A stretch of 64,000 nt of DNA from Melioribacteraceae bacterium (GCA_021739765.1 JAIPBD010000008.1:123876-187875), one strand, 5' to 3'; counted from the stretch's first letter, positions 47,955 to 57,092 are shown. The notes: generated by a model from the sequence alone, not told the origin. Translations and numbers: made by a program.

Positions 47955-48956
47955 ATGTATATAATAACAGACCCTCATAAGCTCGATTTAATGGAATTAG
48001 AAACTTTTGTCTATAATCATCCACATGCCAACTTTTTTCAATCGACTAAAGCATACAATTATTTTAGTAGTATAAAAAATCATAGTTCAATTCTGATTGT
48101 TGCTAGAAATCAGCACGAAATAATCGGGAGTTTGCTAGCTGTATTAATTAAAGAGGGTCGCGGTCTTAAAGGGCACCTGTCTAAGCGCTGCATAATTTGG
48201 GGTGGCCCACTAGTTAAAAATGATGACGATTTTGTATATCGCAAATTATTAATTTCACTAAACAAGTTGGTTGAAAACAAAGCTATTTACACTGAATTCA
48301 GAAACCTCAACAATATCTCGAGCAATAGTGAAGCATTTTTTGATAATGGTTATATATTTAGTGAGCATCTCAATTATATCGTACCCATAGACAATTTAGA
48401 AAAAACTAAGTCGAATTTTAGTAAGAGCAAGAAACGACAGATTAGTAAAAGTTTGAATGCAGGTGCGATAATAATTGAAGGAAATAGTGAAACGCAAATT
48501 GCAGAATTCTACCAAATATTATCAGATCTTTACAAAAATAAAGTTGGTAAGCCAATACCAAATTTTAAATTATTTACAAATTTCTTAACTGACAAGGATT
48601 TGGGGAAATATTTCTTGATATTGTATGACTCAAAGATTGTTGGTGGGATAATGTGTCCGATATACAAAGATACTATTTATGAATGGTATATTTGTGGTTT
48701 AGATGGAGTATTCGATAATCTTTTCCCCAGTGTGCTAGCGACATATGCCCCGATTGAATATGCTGCCCGTAATAGTCTTAATTATTTCGATTTTATGGGT
48801 GCTGGCAAGCCAAACGAAGATTATGGTGTTCGCGAATTCAAATCAAAGTTTGGAGGGGATTTAGTTAATTTTGGTCGGTTTAAAAGAATTAATAGTTCTC
48901 TTAAATATAAATTAGGGGAGTTAGGAGTCAAAATATTAGGAATGATCTCAAGATGA
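47955..48956 (+). CDS. FemAB-like (GNAT-fold) transferase
   Basis: 333 residues. HPHANFFQSTKAYNYF at the N-terminus, KKRQISKSLNAGAIIIEGN in the middle and GGIMCPIYKDTIYEWYICGLDG are typical of FemAB-related proteins in polysaccharide loci. Classical FemABX use aminoacyl-tRNA to build peptidoglycan cross-bridges. It lies in the same tight block as the AsnB-like and ATP-grasp genes, so amino-acid attachment is plausible but acyl-CoA use cannot be excluded. Confidence 0.75.
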   Translation: MYIITDPHKLDLMELETFVYNHPHANFFQSTKAYNYFSSIKNHSSILIVARNQHEIIGSLLAVLIKEGRGLKGHLSKRCIIWGGPLVKNDDDFVYRKLLISLNKLVENKAIYTEFRNLNNISSNSEAFFDNGYIFSEHLNYIVPIDNLEKTKSNFSKSKKRQISKSLNAGAIIIEGNSETQIAEFYQILSDLYKNKVGKPIPNFKLFTNFLTDKDLGKYFLILYDSKIVGGIMCPIYKDTIYEWYICGLDGVFDNLFPSVLATYAPIEYAARNSLNYFDFMGAGKPNEDYGVREFKSKFGGDLVNFGRFKRINSSLKYKLGELGVKILGMISR

Positions 48957-50017
48957 AACTCTTAATTGATATCGGTCATCCCGCTCATGTTCATCTATTT
49001 AAAAATCTTGCATTTGATATGCAAAAGAACGGGCATGATGTACTATTTACTTGCAGGGATAAAGAATATGAAATATTTTTACTAAAAAAGTATGGATTTA
49101 ATTATAAGTCATTTGGTAGAAAATATACATCTAAAGTTGGAAAAATCTGGGGTTTGATTGAGTTCAATTTAAAAGAATATTTATCGGCAATTAAATTTAA
49201 ACCTGATATTTTTATTAGCCACGGCTCAATATACGCTGCTCATACAGCCTTTCTTCTGCGAAAGCCCCACATATCTCTTGAAGACACGTTTAATTTTGAA
49301 CAGATTAGATTATACCGACCTTTTACAAAAGTAGTCCTTACAGGAGATTATGATCATCCTCTACAAAGTTACAAAGTCATACGATATTCTGGATACCATG
49401 AACTTGCATATCTACATCCAAATTACTTTAAAATTAGAAGTGACCTAAATCTTCCTTCGAAATATATATTAATTCGTTTTGTATCATGGAATGCTTCTCA
49501 TGATTATGGACATAAAGGAATATCATATTCTAATAAAATCAAACTAGTACAAGAATTAGCTCTAAAAAATAATATAATAATCTCCTCAGAGAGTAAATTG
49601 CCCGATGAGTTATTAAAGTATCAGTATAACTTCCAACCTGATGAAATGCACCACATTATCGGTAATTCAGAACTAGTTTTTGGCGAAAGCAGTACTATGG
49701 TTTCAGAAGCAGCAGTTCTAGGTGTTCCAGGAATATATATAGATAATACGGGAAGATTTTATACAAAGGAATTAGAAAACAAGTATGGGATGGTTTTTAA
49801 TTTTACAGAATCTGAATCTGATTTTTTACTGGCAGTTGAAAAAGCAAAAGAATTACTTGATAATCCAGGTCTCAAATCTGAATGGAAAGTCAAGCAAAAA
49901 AAAATGTTAGCAGATAAAATCGATGTTACTGCTTTTCTATTGTGGTTTGTGGAAAATTTCCCAGAAAGTTATATCGTCATGAAAAAAAATATTAATTATC
50001 AGTTAATCTTTAAATGA
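48953..50017 (+). CDS. DUF354 family GT-B-like protein
   Basis: 354 residues. LLIDIGHPAHVHLFKNLAFDMQKNGHDVLFTCRDKE is the characteristic N-terminus of DUF354 (PF04007), a GT-B-fold family related to UDP-GlcNAc 2-epimerases and glycosyltransferases and common in archaeal and bacterial glycan loci. GESSTMVSEAAVLGVPGIYIDN is the probable nucleotide-sugar loop. Function is unassigned. The 4-nt overlap with the preceding gene indicates coupling. Confidence 0.8.
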   Translation: MKLLIDIGHPAHVHLFKNLAFDMQKNGHDVLFTCRDKEYEIFLLKKYGFNYKSFGRKYTSKVGKIWGLIEFNLKEYLSAIKFKPDIFISHGSIYAAHTAFLLRKPHISLEDTFNFEQIRLYRPFTKVVLTGDYDHPLQSYKVIRYSGYHELAYLHPNYFKIRSDLNLPSKYILIRFVSWNASHDYGHKGISYSNKIKLVQELALKNNIIISSESKLPDELLKYQYNFQPDEMHHIIGNSELVFGESSTMVSEAAVLGVPGIYIDNTGRFYTKELENKYGMVFNFTESESDFLLAVEKAKELLDNPGLKSEWKVKQKKMLADKIDVTAFLLWFVENFPESYIVMKKNINYQLIFK

Positions 50018-50024
50018 GGATGGA

Positions 50025-50771
50025 ATGAGAAATAAAATTGGTTTGCCAATTGCTAAGTACCCAGCAATAAAAATATTAATGAATCATTCAGTAGTTAAAA
50101 AAAAAATGGGATTTAATCCTACTTTATTTTCGCTCCCAGTTACACTCCTTTCAAAAATATATGGTTTTCCTCCACCACCATTCCGAACTTCAAGACCTAG
50201 ATTAAACTCGGAAAATTTCATTGTACAAAAAGCACTGGAAAAACCAATCAAAAAATTTTTAGAATTTGGAAGTGGATTTGGAAATATTGCATTGACAATT
50301 TCAAATTTATCCAAGGCTAAAGGGACCTGTATTGATATGGACGAAGAGGACATATCAGTTCTTAACAAACTTGCTAGTATAGCAAATTTGGATTGCAGGG
50401 GTGAGGTTGGTAATATCTTAAATATGAAATTTGATAAGGGCACATTCGACCTAATTTATAGTTTGGAAGTCCTTGAACATATTGAAGATATAAGATTATT
50501 ATTAGTATTGTCTAATGAGTGGTTATCTCCCGGTGGTCGTTTTATATTCCAGACCCCATTTCATTTTGAGATAATGGCCGATGAGACGGAACATGAGTTC
50601 GGTCATGTTCGGAATGGTTTTAATGAATCTGAGTTTGAAAAATATAATAAAGCTTTGTTCTCATTTGAGTTTCTTCGTTTTGAAACAAGATCAGATAGTT
50701 GCAAATTCTGTAGTCAGGCGAAAGAAGGTAGTCACCCACTCAAGTTAATTGGTATCGGAACAAAAAAATAA
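50025..50771 (+). CDS. Class I SAM methyltransferase
   Basis: 248 residues. FLEFGSGFGNIALTISNL is the SAM-binding motif I, CIDMDEED follows strand 2, and DLIYSLEVLEHIEDI is motif IV/V. AGGATGGA gives a good ribosome binding site before the ATG. The substrate is not predictable; O-methylation of a terminal sugar is typical in such loci. Confidence 0.8.
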   Translation: MRNKIGLPIAKYPAIKILMNHSVVKKKMGFNPTLFSLPVTLLSKIYGFPPPPFRTSRPRLNSENFIVQKALEKPIKKFLEFGSGFGNIALTISNLSKAKGTCIDMDEEDISVLNKLASIANLDCRGEVGNILNMKFDKGTFDLIYSLEVLEHIEDIRLLLVLSNEWLSPGGRFIFQTPFHFEIMADETEHEFGHVRNGFNESEFEKYNKALFSFEFLRFETRSDSCKFCSQAKEGSHPLKLIGIGTKK

Positions 50772-50772
50772 A

Positions 50773-51609
50773 TTGGATTTTACTAAATCTACTTACAAAT
50801 CGTTTCTGGGTGAACTTCAAAAACGAGGATATTTTTTCGCTTCTTTAGAATCATATCTTAAGAATGAGCACTCAAAAGTATTTTCTTCTACGCATCCTAA
50901 TTCAATTATTCGCCACGACGTCGACCGCCTCCCTCAAAACTCACTTAAACTTGCTCAGATAGAAAATTCATTTGGTATCAAAGGTACTTATTATTTCCGT
51001 GTCGTTCCCGAAAGCTATGATTTAGAAATAATGCAAAAAATTGCAAATTTGGGGCATGAGATAGGGTATCACTATGAAGATGTAGACCTAGTATTTAGGA
51101 AGATAAAAGATAAAAGACAAAAGATAAAAAAGGATGAGTTGATCGATTTGGCGTATGAGAGTTTTTGTAAGCATTTAGAGACTTTTCGTAAAAATTATGA
51201 TATAAAAACTATTTGTATGCATGGATCGCCTCGTGCTAAGTATGATAATAAAATAATATGGGAGAAGTATAATTATAAAGAACTGGGTTTGATTGGGGAA
51301 CCTTATTACGACATAGACTTTAATGAGTTTGCATATTTTACAGATACTGGGAGGAGATGGAATGGAAACAATGTTAGTGTGAGGGATAAAGTAAAATCTA
51401 AATATGATTTCAACTTTAAGACGACTCAGCAAATAATTGATAATATAGATCAATTACCCGATAAAGTAATGTTTACAATTCATCCGGAGAGATGGCACGA
51501 TAATCCTTTACTTTGGACAAAAGAATTGATATTTCAGAATATCAAAAATGTGGTTAAGAGAGTGATGATTAAGAATAAAGATAAAAGTAAAAAGATTAAA
51601 GTAGTTTAA
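50773..51609 (+). CDS. Polysaccharide deacetylase-like (NodB-fold) protein
   Basis: About 279 residues. IIRHDVDRLPQNS and HEIGYHYED are the His/Asp metal motifs of a NodB-like domain, and MFTIHPERWHDNP is the late His motif. No signal peptide is seen, so it may act on a cytoplasmic intermediate. A lysine-rich insert (FRKIKDKRQKIKKDE) is encoded by a purine-rich repeat like the one at 4.8 kb, as is the lysine-rich C-terminus. The start is either the TTG at 50773 or an overlapping TTG at 50749. Confidence 0.75.
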   Translation: MDFTKSTYKSFLGELQKRGYFFASLESYLKNEHSKVFSSTHPNSIIRHDVDRLPQNSLKLAQIENSFGIKGTYYFRVVPESYDLEIMQKIANLGHEIGYHYEDVDLVFRKIKDKRQKIKKDELIDLAYESFCKHLETFRKNYDIKTICMHGSPRAKYDNKIIWEKYNYKELGLIGEPYYDIDFNEFAYFTDTGRRWNGNNVSVRDKVKSKYDFNFKTTQQIIDNIDQLPDKVMFTIHPERWHDNPLLWTKELIFQNIKNVVKRVMIKNKDKSKKIKVV

Positions 51610-51636
51610 AAGATTATAAAATAGGTTATCGTTAGG

Positions 51637-51996
51637 ATGCATGGTGATTTACACAAACGACTCTTCAATTTTGCAGTAAGAGTGTTTAAATATTTACCTA
51701 ATCTACCAATCACTCCCGAATTTAAAATTATAAGATATCAATTGGCGAAATGTTCTTCTTCATCGGGTGCCAATTATGAGGAGTCACAAGCTGGGTCTTC
51801 CAGAGCAGATTTTAACAATAAAGTAAGAATATCTCTCCGTGAAATGCGGGAGTCCAATTATTGGTTACGAATAATAAAAGCGACTTTGACAAAGGCAAAA
51901 ATCAATGAAGAATTGGAATACTTGATCAATGAATCCGCCGAATTGAAAAAAATATTAGGTTCGATTGTCACCAAGACCAGAACTGCAAATAAATGA
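51637..51996 (+). CDS. Four-helix bundle protein (S23/IVP-like)
   Basis: 119 residues, all helical. LFNFAVRVFKYLPNLP, RYQLAKCSSSSGANYEESQAGSSRADFNNKVRISLREMRESNYWL matches the family first seen in 23S rRNA intervening sequences (TIGR02436). Function unknown; such genes are scattered through Bacteroidota-type genomes, often near sugar loci. Two more copies lie at 58.3 and 60.0 kb. Confidence 0.85.
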   Translation: MHGDLHKRLFNFAVRVFKYLPNLPITPEFKIIRYQLAKCSSSSGANYEESQAGSSRADFNNKVRISLREMRESNYWLRIIKATLTKAKINEELEYLINESAELKKILGSIVTKTRTANK

Positions 51997-52167
51997 ACAG
52001 ACATCCATTATTTTCTTTGATCTTTTTCCGTTACTCCTTTTACTTTCAAGTTGCTATCCATCGAACTCAATTTTAGAGTGATCTTAGACATTTGCTATTC
52101 TATATCGTATCTTTACTTTCGATTAGTCAAAAATAAACTATCGAGCTAAAAAATAGAAACGTACACA

Positions 52168-53232
52168 TTGACATACGGTGTCGGATCGGAATTGGAGACC
52201 AATTATTCTTCGCTTGAAGATGTAAATTTTGGTACAATAGGATTTATTAAAAAACATATCACTCTCGATTCCACGCTGACGAAAATACTTGAGACTCAAT
52301 CCAGATTTAATATTACCAATATAAATGAGCCTTACCTTCAAAATTTTGTAAATATTAAACGGATAAATGAAATCCGTTATCTCAACAAATTTTTTGAAAC
52401 GGTAAATAAAAAACTTCCCTCTGGCGGTATGTTTATCGGGTTGGGCGAAACGTTTATGGAAAGGAAGCGGAGGATTTTCAGTAAGTTCCCAAGATTTCTT
52501 GCTGCGGCATATTATCCGTTTGATTTTACCATTAAAAGAGTTATTCCTAAACTACCCGTCTTAAAAAAAATCTATTTTATGTTAACCGGGGGCAGAAGCC
52601 GGGTTCTTTCGAGGGCTGAAATACTAGGAAGGCTAGTTGCATGTGGTTTTGAAATTATTGAAGAGACTGAAATTAACAATATTCTTCATTTTGCGGTAAA
52701 AAAAGTCGGTGAGCCTGTATTTGACAAAAAACCATCATATGGCCCATTATTTAAGATGAGCAGAATCGGTAAAGATAAAAAAATAATCGGGGTTTATAAA
52801 TACCGTACGATGCATCCTTTTGCTGAATATTTGCAAGAATATATTTATCAAAAAAATAAATTGTCGGATGGCGGTAAATTGAAAGATGATTTTCGCATTA
52901 CAACCTGGGGAAAGTTGTTTCGTAAACTTTGGATTGATGAGCTTCCGATGTTTATTAATTACTTCAAAGGGGAATTAAAACTCGTTGGGGTGCGACCATT
53001 AAGCCGGCACTATTTTAGTTTATATCCGGCTTCACTTCAGGATCAGCGGACAAAATATAAACCCGGGTTAATTCCACCATTTTATGTAGACCTCCCAAAA
53101 ACTTTTGATGAAATACTTTCATCAGAAAAGAAATATCTTGATGCGTATGAAAAAGCTCCCTTTTCAACTGATATGAAATATTTCTTTTTGTCGCTTTATA
53201 ATATTTTTATTAAGCGCGCGCGTAGTGGTTGA
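52168..53232 (+). CDS. Sugar transferase (WcaJ/WbaP C-terminal type) with methyltransferase-like N-terminal part
   Basis: 354 residues. Residues about 175-330 match the bacterial sugar transferase catalytic domain (PF02397): RIGKDKKIIGVYKYRTMHP, DDFRITTWGKLFRKLWIDELPMFINYFKGELKLVGVRPL. It should transfer a sugar phosphate to undecaprenyl phosphate and so start the repeat unit. The usual membrane hairpin before this domain is missing. Residues 20-170 instead resemble a methyltransferase remnant (NEIRYLNKFFETVNKKLPSGGMFIGLGE, then RVLSRAEILGRLVACGFEI), a layout I recall from other Bacteroidota. A TTG is the only plausible start after the upstream stop at 52147. Confidence 0.82.
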   Translation: MTYGVGSELETNYSSLEDVNFGTIGFIKKHITLDSTLTKILETQSRFNITNINEPYLQNFVNIKRINEIRYLNKFFETVNKKLPSGGMFIGLGETFMERKRRIFSKFPRFLAAAYYPFDFTIKRVIPKLPVLKKIYFMLTGGRSRVLSRAEILGRLVACGFEIIEETEINNILHFAVKKVGEPVFDKKPSYGPLFKMSRIGKDKKIIGVYKYRTMHPFAEYLQEYIYQKNKLSDGGKLKDDFRITTWGKLFRKLWIDELPMFINYFKGELKLVGVRPLSRHYFSLYPASLQDQRTKYKPGLIPPFYVDLPKTFDEILSSEKKYLDAYEKAPFSTDMKYFFLSLYNIFIKRARSG

Positions 53233-53300
53233 AGTAGTTATGAGGGATGGGGTGGTAAAGACACATAGGGATCTTTCATATAGCTTTTTATGATTCCTTT

Positions 53301-53761
53301 AAGAAGATCCCGAAATAAACCTGCCTGCCGGCAGAGGCAGGTTCGGGATGACAGTTCTTTTAACATTGTCATGCTGAACTCGATTCAGCATCTCACTTCT
53401 TTCATTTCCTCGAATTTATTAAGAAGATCCCGAAACTGAGATATTGGAATTATTCTGAAGTTCGGGATGACGGGTTTTGGGGTTTGTGAGAGAATGTCAT
53501 GCTTTCCCGAAGTGTGGGGATGAGCATCTCAATCTTTTCATTTCCTTGATTTCATGAAGAAGATCCCGAAACTGCTACGTTAGAATTATTATGATGTTCG
53601 GGATGACAAGACTTTGCTGGATTAACATCGCAACTCTTAAGGATTTGTCATCGTGTCCCGAAGTGTCGGGATCAGAATTGCAACTTTTTCATTTCCTCGA
53701 TTTTATTAAGAAGATCCCGAATCAAGCCTGCCGGCAGAGGCAGGTTCGGGATGACAGTGTG
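53301..53761. repeat. Array of interspersed palindromes in a 644-bp gene-free region
   Basis: The 53233-53876 region has no credible gene. Four units share arms ATCCCGAA and TTCGGGAT: 53307-53349, 53427-53468, 53563-53604 and 53714-53752. The first and last contain nested GC-rich hairpins (cctgcc..ggcagg). Another perfect palindrome, ATGCTGAA/TTCAGCAT, is at 53371-53391. Each unit is preceded by an AAGAAG. The units resemble REP/MITE-like elements and could act as bidirectional terminators. Confidence 0.8.
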
Positions 53762-53876
53762 AATTATCGATTGCATCGATGTTTTATTAATTCACTGCCA
53801 TAGCGTGGCACCAATCAAAACAATCCTTCAAGTTTAATGCCTCTTAATTTTTAAATTAACCTTTGTAATTATTACA

Positions 53877-55481
53877 ATGAAAAAACAATTCCTTCATCAT
53901 TTATTAATCCTACCCATTCTCTTGCTTTCATCAATGCTACATGCCCAATCTTCACTAACCTCAGTCAATGATCCGGTTTATGAATTTTTGAACAGGCAGG
54001 CGATAAAAGGCCGGATTCAATTTGATTCTGAGGTTCTTCCGAAATCAAGAAGTGTGGTTGTTGATAAACTGAAAGAATTAGAAGAATTTCAACTTGAGAT
54101 GAATGAGATTGAGTCTGATGAACTTGATTGGTTTATTGAAAAATTTGAGATTGATGAAGGCTTCACTTTATCTGGTTTTGGATATAAGGATTCCTCTTTT
54201 TCATTGTCTGCAACACCAATAGTTGGATATGGAATTTCAAATTGGGGAGGGAAATCCGGGACAAATAGATCTTTTGGTATTAAAGTAAATGCGACGTATG
54301 GTCAGAATTGGGGAATAGATATCAATATGACCGATAATGGAGAAATTGGAGACAATGTTGACCGCGAGAAGTTATTTAGTCCTAGAACAGGTTATGATGA
54401 AATAGGGGCACCAAATGGAATTGAGTTTAGTGATGTCCAAGCCGGGATAACTTATACGTCAGACTGGGGCGAGATTTCATTCCGGAAGGGATATAATAAA
54501 TGGGGGAATGGTAAATTTGGCAAATTAATTTTAGGTACAAATTCAGCGTCTTTCCCACAGATCAACTTAAAAATTAATCCGGTGCCTTGGCTAAGATTTT
54601 ACTATATGCACGGCTGGTTAAATTCACAAGTAATCGATTATAATTACTACGATTCGACAAAATCTATTTTTGAATCGAGTCTGCACAGATTTATTCCGAA
54701 GTATATCGCGATTAATATGCTTACAGTTTCGCCTTGGGATTGGATGAATATTTCAATGGGGAATTCATCGGTTTACAGCGGTGATGTGCGAGCGGAAATG
54801 TTGATCCCCTTTATGTTTTTTAAGTACCTGGATCGTGATGTTGGGAAAGGTTCGATTGAGGATGGAAACGGCTCTCTGTTTTTCGAGTATTATTTGAAAT
54901 ATCCCAAGAATTTTGGTTTTTATTACACATTTTATTTAGAAGTAACGGAATTAAGGAGGGTGTTTCAGTCCGATCTTAGAAATACTTGGTTTGGATATAC
55001 TATCGGCGGGACAGCTGTTGATCTGTTTGTGCACAATCTTGATTTATTTGTAGAATACACGAAAATTAATCCATGGGTTTATGAACATAAAGATGTAACT
55101 ACCACTTATAAACATCTTGGCTACGATTTGGGGCATTGGATAGGGCAGAACGCTGATCAATTTAGGATTCAAATAAATTATCAACCGGTGCATCGAGTTA
55201 AAATTCAATCCTATTTTGAAAATTATCGAAAAGGGGATTTGGATGATATTAGTTTGGCATATGGTTTAGATGAAATTCCAGCAAAAGAATTTTTGTACGG
55301 AAATGTACGAACTGAAACAACTTTAGGGTTGGAAGTTCAATATGAATATTTGAAGGATACATACGCGAAGTTAGCACTGAAGAATATTAATGTTACAGAT
55401 GAAGATCCGGATAGGACATTGGAATTTAAAAGAGGGAATAATATTTCTTTTTCTTTTGGGTTGTATTATGGGTTTGATTGA
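53877..55481 (+). CDS. Wzi-like outer-membrane beta-barrel (capsule assembly)
   Basis: 534 residues. Residues 1-24 form a signal peptide (hydrophobic core, then HAQ before SS). The rest alternates in strands with many aromatic residues, and ends in a barrel-like GLYYGFD. RKGYNKWGNGKFGKLILGTNSASFPQI and YYMHGWLNS resemble capsule assembly Wzi family proteins (PF14052), which bind capsule at the cell surface. It stands alone between two palindrome arrays and close to the sugar transferase. Confidence 0.8.
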   Translation: MKKQFLHHLLILPILLLSSMLHAQSSLTSVNDPVYEFLNRQAIKGRIQFDSEVLPKSRSVVVDKLKELEEFQLEMNEIESDELDWFIEKFEIDEGFTLSGFGYKDSSFSLSATPIVGYGISNWGGKSGTNRSFGIKVNATYGQNWGIDINMTDNGEIGDNVDREKLFSPRTGYDEIGAPNGIEFSDVQAGITYTSDWGEISFRKGYNKWGNGKFGKLILGTNSASFPQINLKINPVPWLRFYYMHGWLNSQVIDYNYYDSTKSIFESSLHRFIPKYIAINMLTVSPWDWMNISMGNSSVYSGDVRAEMLIPFMFFKYLDRDVGKGSIEDGNGSLFFEYYLKYPKNFGFYYTFYLEVTELRRVFQSDLRNTWFGYTIGGTAVDLFVHNLDLFVEYTKINPWVYEHKDVTTTYKHLGYDLGHWIGQNADQFRIQINYQPVHRVKIQSYFENYRKGDLDDISLAYGLDEIPAKEFLYGNVRTETTLGLEVQYEYLKDTYAKLALKNINVTDEDPDRTLEFKRGNNISFSFGLYYGFD

Positions 55482-55507
55482 CTCTAATAAGACCCAATGC
55501 GATTTCT

Positions 55508-55850
55508 TTAAGAAGATCCCGAAACTGCGAAGTTAGAATTATTCTGAAGTTCGGGATGACAGGTTTTGGGGTTTGTAAGAGGTTGTCATGCTGAATCTGA
55601 CTATCTTCAGGCAGGTTCATTTCAGCATCTCAGTTTCTTTGTTTCCTCGATTTCTTTAAGAAGATTCTGAAACTGTGATGTTGGATTTACTCTGAAGTTC
55701 GGGATGACAGGTTTTTAACATTGTCATGCTGAATCTGACTATCTTCAGGTAGGTTCATTTCAGCATCTCAATCTTGCAATTTCATGATTTCTTTAAGGAG
55801 ATCCCGAAACTGCGATGTTTGAATTATTCTGAAGTTCGGGATGACGGGTT
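55508..55850. repeat. Second array of interspersed palindromes
   Basis: The 55482-55823 spacer contains no gene. Units with ATCCCGAA/TTCGGGAT arms are at 55516-55557 and 55801-55842; a degenerate one (left arm attctgaa) lies near 55663-55712. Two near-identical segments reading tgtcatgctgaatctgact (about 55583 and 55722) separate them. The last unit runs into the 3' end of the minus-strand gene. Confidence 0.78.
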
Positions 55851-57092
55851 TTTTCTGGGTTGCCGTAGATCTTCACTTGGATTTGCATTCTGCTTTGAAG
55901 TGTAGGGAAGAGGAGTTTTCGGTTGATATTTTACAAAAGCCAGTCCAACCCAAAGAAAAGGTTGTGACGCGATGTTTTTGGAGAATAACGCTGAGATTGT
56001 CATAATCAGGAAAAATAGAAATAATTCAGTTGATATATTTTTTGTGTTTTTTAGAATTATATAAATCAAAATTAGAATCCAGAATAGACCGAGCAATCCC
56101 ATCTCGGTAAAACTTTCCAAAATTATATTGTGCGGATATTTTTGTTCGGTCGCGAATTCATTGATATAGTCCGAATTAAACCCGCCGAATCCTAATCCAA
56201 ATAAAAATTCCTTTTGAATGATCCTTAGCGAAACATCAACGAGTGCAACACGTGGCCCGAAGGAATAATCATCAATTGGATTAGTGATTTTACCTATTGA
56301 GTATTCATAACGGTCTGTGGATTGAAAAGATTCATTAAAGACTGATATGAGCATTATTGAAAATACGGTGGAGAGTAAGAGGATGATTAGCATTTGAGCG
56401 TTATGGTCAATTATATATTTGATCAAATAAAAAAGCAGTAAAACAACAGTAAAAATTATTGTTAATCTTGAACCGGTCGAATAAGCCAAAATTAATACGG
56501 CTACGATTCCAAAAACAGCTAAAACCTTTCGGTATGAGTTATCGCTTCTTCCTAGCGCCAGCAAAATAAATAGTAAAATCAAGCTGATTCTTCCAAACGC
56601 AATATGGCTCCATTGCATGATACCATAAGCTGTCGCTTCGTAGGAGAATGGAGAAATAATTAAAATAAGTATGATTGAAGCAAAAGCGATCATTATCGCT
56701 GAATTGATCATAAAAATTTTGATATCATCATAGAACTCGATTATTATTCGAAAAAATAGGATTGATGGGATAACAAAGAACAGAAGATTTATAATCTTAT
56801 GAAGTCCGTAAGTAATATTAATTGAATAAGGAAGAGTGAGCAGAGGCATCAAAAGAAGAAAAACCAAAATTTGATAGAAATATTTATTCGAAATATAATG
56901 CCATGTGAACTTTTGGCTGTTTTGGCTCATGAGGAATAAAATACTCGTACAAATGAATAAAATAATTTTTATCGAATATGATAAAGTTGTATAAGATGAT
57001 ATATTTAGACTTGACAAAAAAAGAAAATAGGACAAAACAAATAACTTTGATTTGTAATTGGTACTTAAAGGAAAAAGATTTTTTATGCTCAA
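55824..57092 (-). CDS. O-antigen ligase/polymerase-like membrane protein
   Basis: 422 residues with about twelve membrane helices and the Wzy_C hallmarks GSRLTIIFTVVLLLFYL and a periplasmic loop followed by FLFGLGFGGFNSDYINEFATEQKYPHNIILESFTEMGLLGLFW. It belongs to the O-antigen ligase/polymerase superfamily (PF04932) and may be the ligase counterpart of the Wzy at 14-15.4 kb. The last 9-12 codons are read from an interspersed palindrome, so the C-terminus has been replaced or extended. The TTG start at 57092 overlaps the divergent epimerase start by 8 bp. Confidence 0.82.
   Translation of the reverse strand: MSIKNLFPLSTNYKSKLFVLSYFLFLSSLNISSYTTLSYSIKIILFICTSILFLMSQNSQKFTWHYISNKYFYQILVFLLLMPLLTLPYSINITYGLHKIINLLFFVIPSILFFRIIIEFYDDIKIFMINSAIMIAFASIILILIISPFSYEATAYGIMQWSHIAFGRISLILLFILLALGRSDNSYRKVLAVFGIVAVLILAYSTGSRLTIIFTVVLLLFYLIKYIIDHNAQMLIILLLSTVFSIMLISVFNESFQSTDRYEYSIGKITNPIDDYSFGPRVALVDVSLRIIQKEFLFGLGFGGFNSDYINEFATEQKYPHNIILESFTEMGLLGLFWILILIYIILKNTKNISTELFLFFLIMTISALFSKNIASQPFLWVGLAFVKYQPKTPLPYTSKQNANPSEDLRQPRKNPSSRTSE

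Noticed and set aside
50084-50443. 119-codon minus-strand frame
   Set aside because: Fully antisense to a clear methyltransferase gene, no family resemblance, no ribosome binding site.
53591-53803. 70-codon plus-strand frame in the palindrome array
   Set aside because: Its sequence is made of translated repeat units, with no domain and no start signal.
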